A stretch of DNA of 64,000 nucleotides from assembly GCF_020010925.1 (NCBI RefSeq), contig NZ_JAGJBZ010000001.1, positions 1 to 64,000 on the forward strand. Direction: 5' to 3'. This DNA comes from Streptomyces griseiscabiei. GTDB lineage: Bacteria > Actinomycetota > Actinomycetes > Streptomycetales > Streptomycetaceae. This document shows, in pieces, positions 29,212 to 37,815 of this stretch. The notes beneath the pieces were generated by a model. That model saw only the letters and a program-made list of their open reading frames with translations. It did no database searches and was not told the DNA's origin. Every line of letters starts with the position of its first letter. Positions within the stretch are counted from its first letter, which is position 1. The position numbers and the translations under genes are program-made.

Positions 29212-30147
29212 TCAGCTGTTCAGGAAGCCGAGGATGTGGTCGGCGACCGTCTTGGGCTGTTCGAGGTGCAGGAAGTGCCCCGCGCCGGGTATGACGATGC
29301 GTTCGAAGCCGTTCGTGAACAGGTCGTCCATGCCTTCGCTCAACTCCACGGACATGCAGTTGTCGTCGGCTCCGTGGAGGTAGAGAGACGGGACGGTGAG
29401 GGCGCCGAAGGCCCGGGCTTGCAGGGATTGGGCCGCCTCGTCCGCAGGGGGCGTGAACAACTGGCGGTAGTAGCCCAGGACCTCGGTCAGGACTCCTGGA
29501 GCACCGAGGGTTTCCTTGAGCGCGGCACGCTCCGCGTCCGGCAGCTCGTAGCCGGGTGACCATTCCCGCCAGAGCCGGTCGATGAAGGCGAAGTCGTCGA
29601 GTTCGACGGCAGCCTCCGCCATGGCGCTCTGGAAGAAGAACATGTACCAGCTGCGTCGCTGCTGGTCGGCGTCGGTGACCAATGCGGTCATCAGTTGACG
29701 GGCAGGGGGACCCGCCATGGTGACCAGCTTGCGGACACGGCTCGCGTCGAGGCTCGTTGCCGCGTACGCCGCCGCGGCCCCGAAGTCGTGGCCGATGAGA
29801 TCCGCCTGCTCGCGCCCGAGCGCTTCGATCAGGGTCAGGACGTCCTGGCCGGTCGAGGCAATGTTGTAGGAGCCGTCGAGGGCCGCGCCGCCGGGCCAGT
29901 ATCCGCGCTGCGCGGGCGCGACCGCCCAGTACCCTTCCTGCGCGAGGCGGTCGAGGATCCCTGTCCAGCTGGCCGCATGGTCGGGAAACCCGTGGAGGCA
30001 CACAACGAGTGGCCCCCTGCCGGCCTCAAGGATCGGAACCTCCAGTCCGCCTGCCTGAACCGTCCGACGGCGGACGCGGTCGGTCGTCCGGGACCCCCCG
30101 GCCGGGGAGTCCTCGCCAAAGGACGGTCGCTGGGTCACCTGTGTCAT
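29212..30147 (-). CDS. Alpha/beta hydrolase (epoxide hydrolase/dehalogenase-like)
   Basis: A 311-residue cytoplasmic hydrolase. HGFPDHAASW gives the HGxP oxyanion motif, DLIGHDFGAAAAY has Asp as nucleophile (GHDxG, typical of epoxide hydrolases), LHGADDNCMS holds the acid and GAGHFLHLEQP the catalytic His. ATG 30147 follows GGAGG. It is first of the recognisable genes in the minus-strand TetR-linked block. A decayed homologue lies at 31080-31852, and a short copy of its 3' end appears at 27957-27979. Confidence 0.87.
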   Translation of the reverse strand: MTQVTQRPSFGEDSPAGGSRTTDRVRRRTVQAGGLEVPILEAGRGPLVVCLHGFPDHAASWTGILDRLAQEGYWAVAPAQRGYWPGGAALDGSYNIASTGQDVLTLIEALGREQADLIGHDFGAAAAYAATSLDASRVRKLVTMAGPPARQLMTALVTDADQQRRSWYMFFFQSAMAEAAVELDDFAFIDRLWREWSPGYELPDAERAALKETLGAPGVLTEVLGYYRQLFTPPADEAAQSLQARAFGALTVPSLYLHGADDNCMSVELSEGMDDLFTNGFERIVIPGAGHFLHLEQPKTVADHILGFLNS

Positions 30148-30151
30148 GAGT

Positions 30152-30511
30152 TCAACCTCCGAGCCGCTTTCGCGGCATAGCGGTCCGGCAAGCCCGGACC
30201 AAGCAGGAAGTACAGCTGTCTGAAGCCGGGGTCAGTGCCGGTGAGCGGTCACGACGTGGCTGTTCACCGAGTGGAGAGTCCGGCTCCGCTTTGCTTGGGA
30301 CGTTCGTGATGTACGGATCCAGTCCGGCGATGAAACTCGTCGTCGCCAGGATCGCCAGGATCGCGAGGATCAGACCGGCCTTGCCGACCTGGAAGGCGTC
30401 GCAACACCGGGCGGCGCGGAGGAGTTCAAAGGCATGGGTTGCCCTCAATCGCGCCAGGCGTGCACGCAGCCCGTCCGGTGAGCTCAGGACTGTTGTGTAC
30501 TGAACTGTCAA
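30152..30511 (-). CDS. Possible small membrane protein (doubtful)
   Basis: A 119-residue frame with one hydrophobic segment (AGLILAILAILATTSFIAGL) between basic flanks, ending four bases before the hydrolase start. The TTG start lies in the predicted promoter, so the real start would be further in, or the frame is only leader sequence. Family not recognised. Confidence 0.25.
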   Translation of the reverse strand: MTVQYTTVLSSPDGLRARLARLRATHAFELLRAARCCDAFQVGKAGLILAILAILATTSFIAGLDPYITNVPSKAEPDSPLGEQPRRDRSPALTPASDSCTSCLVRACRTAMPRKRLGG

Positions 30512-30543
30512 AAACCTAAGCGGTTCTGTACTGAGTTGTCAAG
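30473..30543 (-). promoter_or_regulatory. Operator/promoter copy 1 (TetR-linked block)
   Basis: On the minus strand TTGACA (30542-30537), 17 bases and TTAGGT (30519-30514) form a sigma-70-type promoter aimed at the hydrolase operon. Two near-identical boxes, TACTGAACTGTCA (30498) and TACTGAGTTGTCA (30529), are 31 bases apart, about three helical turns, and overlap the promoter. The whole 71 bases match 31934-32004 at 62 positions in direct orientation. Binding by the TetR protein encoded at 32033 is inferred. Confidence 0.6.
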
Positions 30544-30797
30544 TTCGGCAGGTCGACCCTCGCTCGCCACAACGATGCCCGGAATGCCGAGTTTGGTCTT
30601 CTGAGTGATCACAGGCTTGCCCTGCAGCAGGGCAGCAGGGCAGCAGCCCGAACCGCTCCATGGTTTCGGGCCCGTAGATGCCGGCGAAGTCCTCGCCGGG
30701 GCAGACAGCAGAAGACCGCAGTGCGACGCTCTGATCGTGACTCGGCGTGACCAGGCAGGGGTCGGCTTGTTGCCGCATCTTTCTGAGTTGGAAGGTT

Positions 30798-31040
30798 GCA
30801 TGTCATGCCGAAGAAGGTGGATCGCGAGCCGAGGGCCCGAGCCGTCCGGCTGGTGCTGGAGCACCGTGCCGAGTGCCCGACCAGATACCGCGGCAGTGCT
30901 GACGGTGCCCAAGCGCGTCGGGGCAGGCGTTCATTGTGGCGCTGGGCGCCCAGGCCGAGATGGACGGCGGTGAGGCGCCCGGGGGCGCGATCGAGGAGAA
31001 CGAGGAGATCCGCCGACTGCGGCCGCGGAGGTCCGCCCCA
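30798..31040 (+). pseudogene. IS3-family transposase OrfA relic
   Basis: Plus-strand frames read MPKKVDREPRARAVRLVLEH, then after frame changes ALTVPKRVGAGVH, GRPGRDGRR/QAEMDGGEAPG and EENEEIRRLR. These are pieces of an IS3-type OrfA: N-terminal HTH, a KWVRQAEVDGG-like link and the leucine-zipper start. At least two shifts and no OrfB, so inactive. Confidence 0.6.
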
Positions 31041-31079
31041 TCCCGCCGTCCGCGACAACGCCATGTCAGAGCCCGCTCC

Positions 31080-31852
31080 GCGCCGTACATCCCGGTGCTC
31101 TCGCCGCGAGGGTCGAGTGATCCGCTGCTCGGCCCATGCCGCGATCGCCTCGGGGGCCTCGATGTGCAGGAAGTGACCGACGTCGGGGATGACCTCCATC
31201 CCGCCCTGAGCATGCCGGGTCGCATCGTCACCCGGTAGTACTTGATGGGCGCGGGCATGCTCGCCCGCAGGTGCTCGTGCAGCTCCGCTTGGAGAGCTGG
31301 ATCGAGCGAGAGGCCGGGCGACCACTGACGCCAGAGGCGGTCGATGAGGGCGAGATCGCGGCTGGTGGCCATCCGACCGCTTCCCGGCAGTTGAAAGAGC
31401 CCCATGCACCAGCTCCGGCGAAGCTGAGCAAGGCGCGACCGGCTCAGGAACGTGAATGGGTGGGGGATGGCGAGCGTGACCGCGCGTTCGATCCGCTCGG
31501 GCGCGGTGACGCAGGCATCGCATGTGATCAGGGCGCCCCATTCGTGGCCGCCCAACTCCACGGCTCGCCTGGGAGACCAGCGGTCGATCAGCGCGAGCAC
31601 GTCGCCGGTGAGGGCCGCGAAGTCGAACGGCCCCGCGGTCGGGGACGGCGCGTACCCGCGAAGCCAGGGTGCGAGGACGAACGTCACCCCGACGAGCGGC
31701 TCGGCGTTCGCCGCGTTGCGGCTCATGCCGACCGCCGCGAAGCCGGCGCCCACCAGGGCGAGCGCCGTCGCCCGCCCGATCCCGGAGGAGGCGCCCGTGA
31801 CGAGGGCCACTCGGGGAGCTGTCTGCACGGTGGTTCCTTCGGTCGCGGCCAT
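31080..31852 (-). pseudogene. Chimeric SDR::alpha/beta-hydrolase relic
   Basis: Starts as a short-chain dehydrogenase (RVALVTGASSGIGRATALAL, the TGxxxGIG motif), then after about 45 residues turns in frame into the middle of an alpha/beta hydrolase: FVLAPWLRGYAPSP, GHEWGALITCDACV, ALIDRLWRQWSPGLSLDP. The last part resembles the 29212-30147 hydrolase. Around 31200-31220 an internal deletion with frame change joins YYRVTMRPG to EVIPDVGHFLHIEAPEAI, which carries the catalytic His. Both enzymes lost essential parts. It lies between the two operator copies. Confidence 0.7.
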
Positions 31853-31933
31853 GACTTCGGCGGGCGCTGTGCGGGGTCGCCTGTGCTCAGGTCGACACGG
31901 TCCGCACCGGTCCCGCACGTCCGGACCAAGCCT

Positions 31934-32032
31934 GTCCGGTGAGCTCAGGGCGGTTGTTTACTGAACAGTCCGAAACCTAGGGAGTTCTGTACTGAGTTGT
32001 CAAGAAGGGTGGGTCGGCTCTACCTTCTTTGT
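31934..32032 (+). promoter_or_regulatory. Operator/promoter copy 2 and leaderless tetR promoter
   Basis: 31934-32004 repeats the 71-base module of 30473-30543 with nine mismatches. The boxes TACTGAACAGTC and TACTGAGTTGTC are again 31 bases apart. On the plus strand TTGTCA (31997-32002), 18 bases and TACCTT (32021-32026) form a promoter whose start point would fall at or next to ATG 32033, and no ribosome binding site exists, so the tetR message is probably leaderless. The second box overlaps the -35, consistent with autorepression. Confidence 0.6.
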
Positions 32033-32656
32033 ATGGCCAGACCACGAAGCTTCGACCGCGACCACGTCCTCCATGCCGCCGAGCGGCAGTTCCGCGCCTC
32101 GGGCTACAACGGCACGAGCGTCGACGACATCAGCGCCGCCACCGGCCTGGGCCGCGGCAGCCTCTACGCCGCGTTCGACGGCAAGCACGGCGTGCTGCTG
32201 CAGGCGATGGCCGGCTACTTCGCCCGGCTGGCGCAGGGGCCGCGGAACATGCTCGCCGGACCCGACGAGGGCGCCCTGGAACGACTGCACGCATACCTGC
32301 TCCGCGCCGTCCACGGGGTGCCACTCGCCGCCGACGTACCCCCCGCCGCCGACCGGGCGGGGGCGGCCTGCTTCGCCGCCAAGATGGCCCTGGAGGTCGG
32401 CGCCTCCGACCCCGAGGTGAAACGCTTGGCCAAGGAGTGCTTCTCCGTGGTCGCCACGGAGGTGGCCGAGTGTGTGCGAGCAGCGCAGCGCAACGGCGAC
32501 CTCGACCCCGACGCGGATCCCGACGACCTCGCGTACCTTCTGCTGACCGTCATCCGCGGGACCGATGTCGTAGGCGCGTACGGCCACAGTCCCGCCCGCC
32601 TGACCTCGATCGCGGAGAGCGCGTTCGCCTTGCTGCCTCGCCCGCGCCACACCTGA
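32033..32656 (+). CDS. TetR-family transcriptional repressor
   Basis: A 207-residue regulator. The N-terminal HTH is ARPRSFDRDHVLHAAERQFRASGY, then TSVDDISAATGLGRGSLYAAF and GKHGVLLQAM. The ligand domain (about 70-200) contains GAACFAAKMALE and ATEVAECVRAAQRNGDL, like the YcdC/AcrR C-terminal families. It lies divergently from the 25186-30147 block and probably represses both it and itself through the TACTGA boxes. An inducing substrate of the MFS pump or hydrolase is the natural ligand guess. Confidence 0.9.
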   Translation: MARPRSFDRDHVLHAAERQFRASGYNGTSVDDISAATGLGRGSLYAAFDGKHGVLLQAMAGYFARLAQGPRNMLAGPDEGALERLHAYLLRAVHGVPLAADVPPAADRAGAACFAAKMALEVGASDPEVKRLAKECFSVVATEVAECVRAAQRNGDLDPDADPDDLAYLLLTVIRGTDVVGAYGHSPARLTSIAESAFALLPRPRHT

Positions 32657-32689
32657 TGCATGCGCGGAGTCGCCGGACTTGAACCACAC

Positions 32690-33102
32690 GGTCAGTCGCC
32701 GAAGGCCTCGCCGCCATTCGCATAGCCACCTTCGCCAGTCCTGCTCCGGGCGCTGGAGCCCAGCGGCAAGGTCGGCCGTGGCCGAGTTCGCCCGGCACGG
32801 CCGGGAGCGGCTGGGGCTGGCTGCGCATCCGTGACGACGTGATCGTCCTGCACTCGATGATGTGGCCCGACGAGGTCCGCGCGACCCATCCTCCCTCGCC
32901 CCCGACTCGGTCGACGTCTTGGGGGACGAGGGTCAAGGAGGCGATGCCTCGGTGCACGACATGCCCGCGAAGACGGCGAAGAAGACCGCCGCCTCGAAGG
33001 AGGCGTCGCGCAAGACCGCGACCGGGAAGACGGCCGGCAAGACGGCCCGCCAAGAAGACCGCGGGGAAGACGGCGTCGAGGAAGCCCCGTCGCAGTGCCT
33101 GA
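32690..33102 (+). pseudogene. Ku DNA end-binding protein relic
   Basis: Frames read (with shifts) ALEPSGKV, then EFARHGRERLG, LRIRDDVIVLHSMMWPDEVRA, SLAPDSVD and a Lys-rich tail DMPAKTAKKTAASKEASRKT. This order is the end of the bacterial Ku bridge region followed by its Lys/Ala-rich DNA-binding tail. The helical part between SVDV and VHDMPAK is deleted and several indels break the frame. The front two thirds are absent. Non-functional remnant of a non-homologous end-joining gene. Confidence 0.7.
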
Positions 33103-33108
33103 GTGCAG

Positions 33109-33388
33109 TCAGTCGAGGATGCCGAGGTGCTGGTCGGGGTGGCAGTGGGTGCAGGCGGGCAACCCGGCGGCGAGCAGCCGGCAGGGGCCTTCTCCCGGTC
33201 GACGGAACGGTGGCGCTGTCCGGCGGCGTGGCAGTCGCCGGTGTGGACTGCGGCGGGCGGGCGTCCTTGGCCGATGCCGAGTCGACGATCCAGTGCGGCC
33301 GGGGCGGTCGGGAGCGCCGTCCGTGCTCCTGCTCGGCTTCCCGCTGCCGGAGAGCGGCGATCTCGTTGTCGATGTGCTCCGGCCACAT
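33109..33388 (-). pseudogene. DUF6233-type small protein, frameshifted
   Basis: From ATG 33388 the first frame reads WPEHIDNEIAALRQREAEQE and RPPRPHWIVDSAS; the second resumes AVHTGDCHAAGQRHRSVDRE; the third ends LLAAGLPACTHCHPDQHLGILD then stop. Together they make a complete DUF6233 protein of about 95 residues, with CTHCHPD as a possible metal site. Two single-base shifts break it. Function of the family is unknown; it is widespread in Streptomyces. Confidence 0.7.
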
Positions 33389-33492
33389 CACACGCCACAC
33401 CCGCATTCTGTGGTCAACTTGCCAAACCGTACTGCGGGATGTGTGCGCGGCAGACTGCCGACCTGGGCCGGCATGAGCACAGCCGAGTAGCG

Positions 33493-34275
33493 TCACGTGT
33501 GAGTGTTGAGCCTGTCCGCAGGTATTCGTTCGATGCGGGTCCAGCCGCTCCAGCCCCGCTCCTTCAGAATCGCCAGCACCAGTTCGGCGCCCGGTGCGGA
33601 CTCGAGCATGGTGGAGTCCATCAGGGCGACGAACTGATCGTCGAAGCCGTCGGCACCCACCTCGCCGGCCTCCACGGCGCGAATCATCAGGCGCTCCAGG
33701 ATGTCGGCGACCTCGACGATCCGTGGATCGCCGGCCATCCAGTCGGGCTCCCCGGTGAAGAAGCTGTAGAGCCTCACCATGTCGGGGTCGTCCAACTCCT
33801 CGTGCTTCTTGGCAATCACGGAGTCGATCAGGTCCGGCACCTGTGCGGCGATCAGGATCCAGGCGTCCCGCTCCAGCTCGATGTACCGTTCCCCGACGCC
33901 GAGACCGCGCAGCCGGTCGAGGTAGCCCACGACGCTCTGCGGTAGCGCCAGGTGCTCTCCGGCGGCGAGCCTGGCGAGTCGGCTGCGGGTGTCCCGCAGC
34001 CGCCGGATCTCGGCACGCAGGGCCTTGTCGATCTCCTGGACGCCGTCGGCGAACTCCTCCGGGCCGGCGGCGAGGAGTTCCTGTACCCGGGCCAGCGGCA
34101 CGCCGGCCTCTGCGAGGGTGCGGATCCGGATCAGTCGCACGACCGCGGCGGCGTCGTAGGTCCGGTATCCGGACCGGTCGCGCTGGGGCTCCGGCAGCAA
34201 GCCGATCCGGTGGTAGTGGCGTACCGCCCGCACCGTCACCCCGGCGTACGCCGCAAGCTGGCTGATGGTGAGCAT
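33493..34275 (-). CDS. MerR-family transcriptional regulator
   Basis: A 260-residue regulator. The N-terminal winged HTH is LTISQLAAYAGVTVRAVRHYHRIGLLPEPQRDRSGYR, then YDAAAVVRLIRIRTLAEAGVPL and a coiled-coil dimerisation helix (about 85-120). The C-terminal half, about 130 residues, is a helical effector domain with no cysteine cluster, so it senses an organic ligand rather than metal. It lies 15 bases after the ABC permease and is probably co-transcribed with the exporter. Confidence 0.88.
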   Translation of the reverse strand: MLTISQLAAYAGVTVRAVRHYHRIGLLPEPQRDRSGYRTYDAAAVVRLIRIRTLAEAGVPLARVQELLAAGPEEFADGVQEIDKALRAEIRRLRDTRSRLARLAAGEHLALPQSVVGYLDRLRGLGVGERYIELERDAWILIAAQVPDLIDSVIAKKHEELDDPDMVRLYSFFTGEPDWMAGDPRIVEVADILERLMIRAVEAGEVGADGFDDQFVALMDSTMLESAPGAELVLAILKERGWSGWTRIERIPADRLNTHT

Positions 34276-34290
34276 GGGTCTCAGCCTGCC

Positions 34291-35052
34291 TCAGGCGATC
34301 TTCCGGCGATAGGTGGCCATCGCGAGGACGTACGCCACGACGAGGATGCCGACGCACCACGCGAGGGCGGTCCAGATGTCGTCACCGACCGGCCGCTGGG
34401 CGAACAGGTCGCGGATCGTGTTGACGATCGACGTCACCGGCTGGTGTTCGGCGAACCAGCGCACCGGGCCGGGCATCGTCTTCGTGGGCACGAACGCCGA
34501 GCTGACGAACGGCAGGAAGATGAGGGGGTAGGCGAACGCGCCGGCGCCCTCGACCGACGACGCAGAGAGCCCGGGGATCACGGCGAGCCAGGTCAGCGCC
34601 AGGGTGAACAGGAGCAGGATGCCGGTGACCGCGAGCCATGCCGACACTCCTGCCCCTGAGCGGAAGCCCATCAGCAGAGCGACACCCACGACGAGCACGA
34701 GCGCGATCAGGTTGGCGACCAAGGAGGTGACGACGTGGGCCCACAGCACGCCTGAGCGCGCGATCGGCATGGACTGGAATCGTTCGAAGATCCCACTCTT
34801 CACATCGGTGAACAGCCGGTACGCCGTGTACGAGATGCCTGAGGCGATGGTCATGAGCAGGATGCCGGGCAGCATGTAGTTCACGTACGGAACCGACCCG
34901 GTATCGATGGCGCCGCCGAACACGTAGACGAACATCAGCATCATGGCGACCGGCGTGATGGCGGTCGTGATGATGGTGTCCATGCTGCGTGTGACATGGC
35001 GCAGGGTCCGCCCCGTGAGCGCGGCGGTGTCGTTGAAGAAATACGTGGTCAT
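34291..35052 (-). CDS. ABC-2 type drug-exporter permease
   Basis: A 253-residue membrane protein with about six transmembrane helices (TTAITPVAMMLMFVYVFGG, LPGILLMTIASGISYTAY, LVANLIALVLVVGVALLMG, TGILLLFTLALTWLAVIPG and others). FERFQSMPIARS is the conserved cytoplasmic loop of DrrB-like permeases. Its ATG overlaps the ATPase stop in an ATGA. It pairs with the ATPase 35049-35864 to export a hydrophobic compound. Confidence 0.88.
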   Translation of the reverse strand: MTTYFFNDTAALTGRTLRHVTRSMDTIITTAITPVAMMLMFVYVFGGAIDTGSVPYVNYMLPGILLMTIASGISYTAYRLFTDVKSGIFERFQSMPIARSGVLWAHVVTSLVANLIALVLVVGVALLMGFRSGAGVSAWLAVTGILLLFTLALTWLAVIPGLSASSVEGAGAFAYPLIFLPFVSSAFVPTKTMPGPVRWFAEHQPVTSIVNTIRDLFAQRPVGDDIWTALAWCVGILVVAYVLAMATYRRKIA

Positions 35053-35864
35053 CGTCGTCCCTCAGCCGTCGTGCCAGTGACGTCGCTCGTGTCGCCGCCG
35101 CCGATGACTGCGAGAAAGACTTCCTCAAGAGTCGGCTGCTTCTCGACGTACTCGACCTTGGCGGGCGGGAAGAGCTGCTTGAGCTCGGCAAGGGTGCCGT
35201 TCACGATGATCCGACCCTGGTGGAGGATCGCGATCCGGTCCGCCAGTTGCTCGGCCTCGTCCAGATACTGCGTGGTGAGCAGCACCGTCGTTCCGTGGCC
35301 GGCGAGTTCCTTGACCGCATCCCACACCTCGAGGCGCGCCTCGGGGTCAAGACCGGCCGTCGGTTCGTCCAGGAAAATCACCGGCGAATTCCCGATGAGG
35401 CTCATCGCTATGTCCAGCCGACGGCGCATCCCACCCGAATACGTGGACACTCGCCGCGCTCCCGCCTCGCTCAGCGAGAAACGCCTCAGCAGGTCATCCG
35501 CAGTCGTGCCGGGGTCTTTGATGTGGCGCAGCCTGGCCACCAGGGCGAGGTTCTCCCGACCGCTGAGGATCTCGTCGACGGCCGCGAACTGCCCGGTGAG
35601 GCTGATGGACTCCCGCACGTTCGCCGCTTGCGTGGTGACGTCGAAGCCATTGACGCTCGCCACTCCCGAGCCGGCCTTGAGGAGCGTGGCGAGGATCCTC
35701 ACGGTCGTGGTCTTGCCCGCCCCGTTGGAACCGAGCAGGGCGAAGATGCTGCCCGGCGCCACCTCGAAGTCCACACCGCGCAGCACTTCGAGCTGCCCGT
35801 ACGACTTCTTGAGGCCTTTCACGCGAATCGCCGGACCGGCGATCGATTGGGCTGTCATGGTCAT
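35049..35864 (-). CDS. ABC transporter ATP-binding protein (DrrA-like)
   Basis: A 271-residue ATPase. Walker A is GSNGAGKTTT, the Q-loop LTGQFAAVDEIL, signature YSGGMRRRLD, Walker B SPVIFLDEPTAGLDPE, and the H-loop TTQYLDEAEQLAD. The C-terminal extension PAKVEYVEKQPTLEEVFLAV is typical of DrrA daunorubicin-resistance type ATPases. ATG 35864 follows AAGGAGG. It heads a three-gene operon (ATPase, permease, MerR). Confidence 0.92.
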   Translation of the reverse strand: MTMTAQSIAGPAIRVKGLKKSYGQLEVLRGVDFEVAPGSIFALLGSNGAGKTTTVRILATLLKAGSGVASVNGFDVTTQAANVRESISLTGQFAAVDEILSGRENLALVARLRHIKDPGTTADDLLRRFSLSEAGARRVSTYSGGMRRRLDIAMSLIGNSPVIFLDEPTAGLDPEARLEVWDAVKELAGHGTTVLLTTQYLDEAEQLADRIAILHQGRIIVNGTLAELKQLFPPAKVEYVEKQPTLEEVFLAVIGGGDTSDVTGTTAEGRR

Positions 35865-36145
35865 CTGCCTCCTTCGCGGAGCTATTCCAGGCGATTGCGC
35901 GGAAGCTCCTCCCGAAGCATGGAGGGTTGACCCAGCGTCAAGGTCAAGCCGTCCCCGACCACGGCATCCGTACCGCTGCCGCACGCCCACGGCCCGTACG
36001 GCGTCACGCCCTCGCCCACGCGGCCACCACCGACCGCTCCAGCACACCTGTGCGCCCGGCGACCACTCGCGCTGAACGGCCCCTCCAACTACGCGCCGGG
36101 CGAAAGATCACACCGATCGGCCGGCTTCACCCCACAGTGGTGACC

Positions 36146-36907
36146 ATGCTGAACCGAGTGGCCGTCCTGTCCGACATTCACGGAGTCCTGCCGGCGCTGG
36201 AGGCAGTTCTCACCGAACCAGACGTCAGCACCGCCGATCACATCGTGCTCACCGGCGACATCACCGCCGGCCCGCAACCGACCCAGGTTCTCGACCTGTT
36301 GACCAGCCTCGGCGACCGCGTCATCTGGATCAGCGGCAACGCCGACCGCGAACTCCTCGAATACCGCCATGGGCAACGCGACACGATCCCCGACCCGATC
36401 GCCCCCTGGGCAGCCGAACAGCTCCGCGAGGACCATCTCGACCTACTCGGCTCGCTTCCACGATCGCTCTCCCTGTCCGTGAACGGGTTGGGAAAGGTGC
36501 TGTTCTGCCACGCCACCCCTCGCGACGACGAGGAGGTCGTCCTCGTCGACTCCCGCCTCGACCGCTGGACGGAAGTCTTCGACGGACTCGATACCGACAT
36601 CCGCACCGTGGTCTGCGGTCACACCCACATGCCGTTCGTCCGCCTCGCCCACGGCCGACTCGTGATCAACCCCGGCAGCATCGGCATGCCCTACGGCCGG
36701 ACCGGAGCACACTGGGCCCTGCTGGGCCCGGGTGTCGAACTCCGCACCACGCACTTCGACCTCCGAGCCGCAGCCACCCAGCTCAGCAAGGACTCGTCCT
36801 ACCCCGCCATCACCGAGTGGGCCGACTACTTCCTGCACGCTCGCGCGACCGACGCCGACGCCCTCGCCGCCTTCGCCCCACGGGACGGACGCGACCACGC
36901 ACCCTGA
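36146..36907 (+). CDS. Calcineurin-like metallophosphoesterase (YfcE/MJ0936-like)
   Basis: A 253-residue enzyme. Metal-binding motifs are in order: AVLSDIHGVLPALEAVL (DxH), VLTGDITAGPQ (GD), WISGNADRELLE (GNxD), LFCHATPRDDEE and VVCGHTHMPFVRL (GHTH), closing INPGSIGMPYG. These are the residues of small soluble phosphodiesterases that hydrolyse phosphate mono- or diesters. Substrate unknown. ATG 36146 is used; a GTG eight bases upstream is possible. It stands alone, divergent from the ABC operon. Confidence 0.9.
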   Translation: MLNRVAVLSDIHGVLPALEAVLTEPDVSTADHIVLTGDITAGPQPTQVLDLLTSLGDRVIWISGNADRELLEYRHGQRDTIPDPIAPWAAEQLREDHLDLLGSLPRSLSLSVNGLGKVLFCHATPRDDEEVVLVDSRLDRWTEVFDGLDTDIRTVVCGHTHMPFVRLAHGRLVINPGSIGMPYGRTGAHWALLGPGVELRTTHFDLRAAATQLSKDSSYPAITEWADYFLHARATDADALAAFAPRDGRDHAP

Positions 36908-36980
36908 CACCCGCTCCCTCATCCATGACAACGGGCAACCGAACACCGACTGCACGATCAACGACACCACACGGCTAAGC

Positions 36981-37491
36981 TCACGCTCGCCGCGTGATCA
37001 ACGAAGCGTGTCCACCATTACGGGGGAGGGGCCGCTCAGTGAGTCGAAAGGCTTCGGCCAGAACGTCGGCGTCGACCTCTGCCGGTGTCCTGTCGCCGTA
37101 CTCGAGGATGTCGTACTCGTCGTCCAGGTTGGCGAGTCGTTCGGCCAAGGGGAGTTCGTGCCCGAAGCGCTGGTGGATCCGGAGAACCAGCTCGCGTGGC
37201 GTCAACTCGCCGGCCAGCATACGGGCGGCCAATGCTCGTGCGGCGGCTTCCTGTCCGGCGATACTGCCCGCTGGGTAGAAGGTGAGGCCCAGTTCGTCGA
37301 GTGCTGGGGGAAGGAGATCGGGGACATCGTAATCCGCCTCTGCGCGTGTGCACGCGGCCAGCATCCGCAGGGCGGGACTGTCGAGGCCGGCGACGAGCGC
37401 ATTGCAGGCGCACGCGACGACATCGGTGGCCCTCCATGCTCCAGAGGACGGCATGGTCCTGTAGGGCGAGCGCTGCTGCTTCGGTCGACAT
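36981..37491 (-). pseudogene. Hypothetical protein with N-terminal frameshift
   Basis: From ATG 37491 the protein reads STEAAALALQDHAVLWSMEG, then near 37423-37430 the frame shifts by one and continues ATDVVACACNALVAGLDSPA to the stop. The remainder (ALRMLAACTRAEADYDVPD, LPPALDELGL, FGHELPLAERLANLDDEYDI) is acidic, helical and coherent, about 165 residues in all. I do not recognise a named family. A real gene broken, or mis-sequenced, at one base. Confidence 0.6.
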
Positions 37492-37649
37492 CACTCGTCC
37501 ATGATTCCCTATTCCCTTCATGGTGCGACGCAGTCGAGCCGGTTCAGCGAGGGTGCTGTTCAGCGTCCTGCTCTCGCATCGCGGTGCTGATCCGGTGGTT
37601 GCCAGCGCGGCTGGTCTTCGTGGCGGTCCGGTTGTAGCAGTTTCAGGGT

Positions 37650-37815
37650 GAGGTCGGTCGAGCGGACGGATGCGTCCGTTGACGGTCGGTCGCCGGTCGC
37701 CGGTCGCCGAGGTCAACGTCGTCGAGTATGAGGGTGGCGACTTGGGCGGTGTGGACCGCTGCGAGCGTGAGGATGAGCCGCGTCTCCAGGGTGGTGGCCG
37801 GACCAACTGGTGCAA
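37650..37815 (-). pseudogene. Tyrosine recombinase fragment
   Basis: Minus-strand frames read ATTLETRLILTLAAVHTAQV, ATLILDDVDLGDRRP and, after a shift, TVNGRIRPLDR. This is the catalytic-domain start of the Streptomyces IS-associated tyrosine recombinases (LAAVHAARxxxIRxLxLDDVDLGNRR). The active-site HxxR and Tyr are absent. A relic of a mobile element. Confidence 0.55.
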
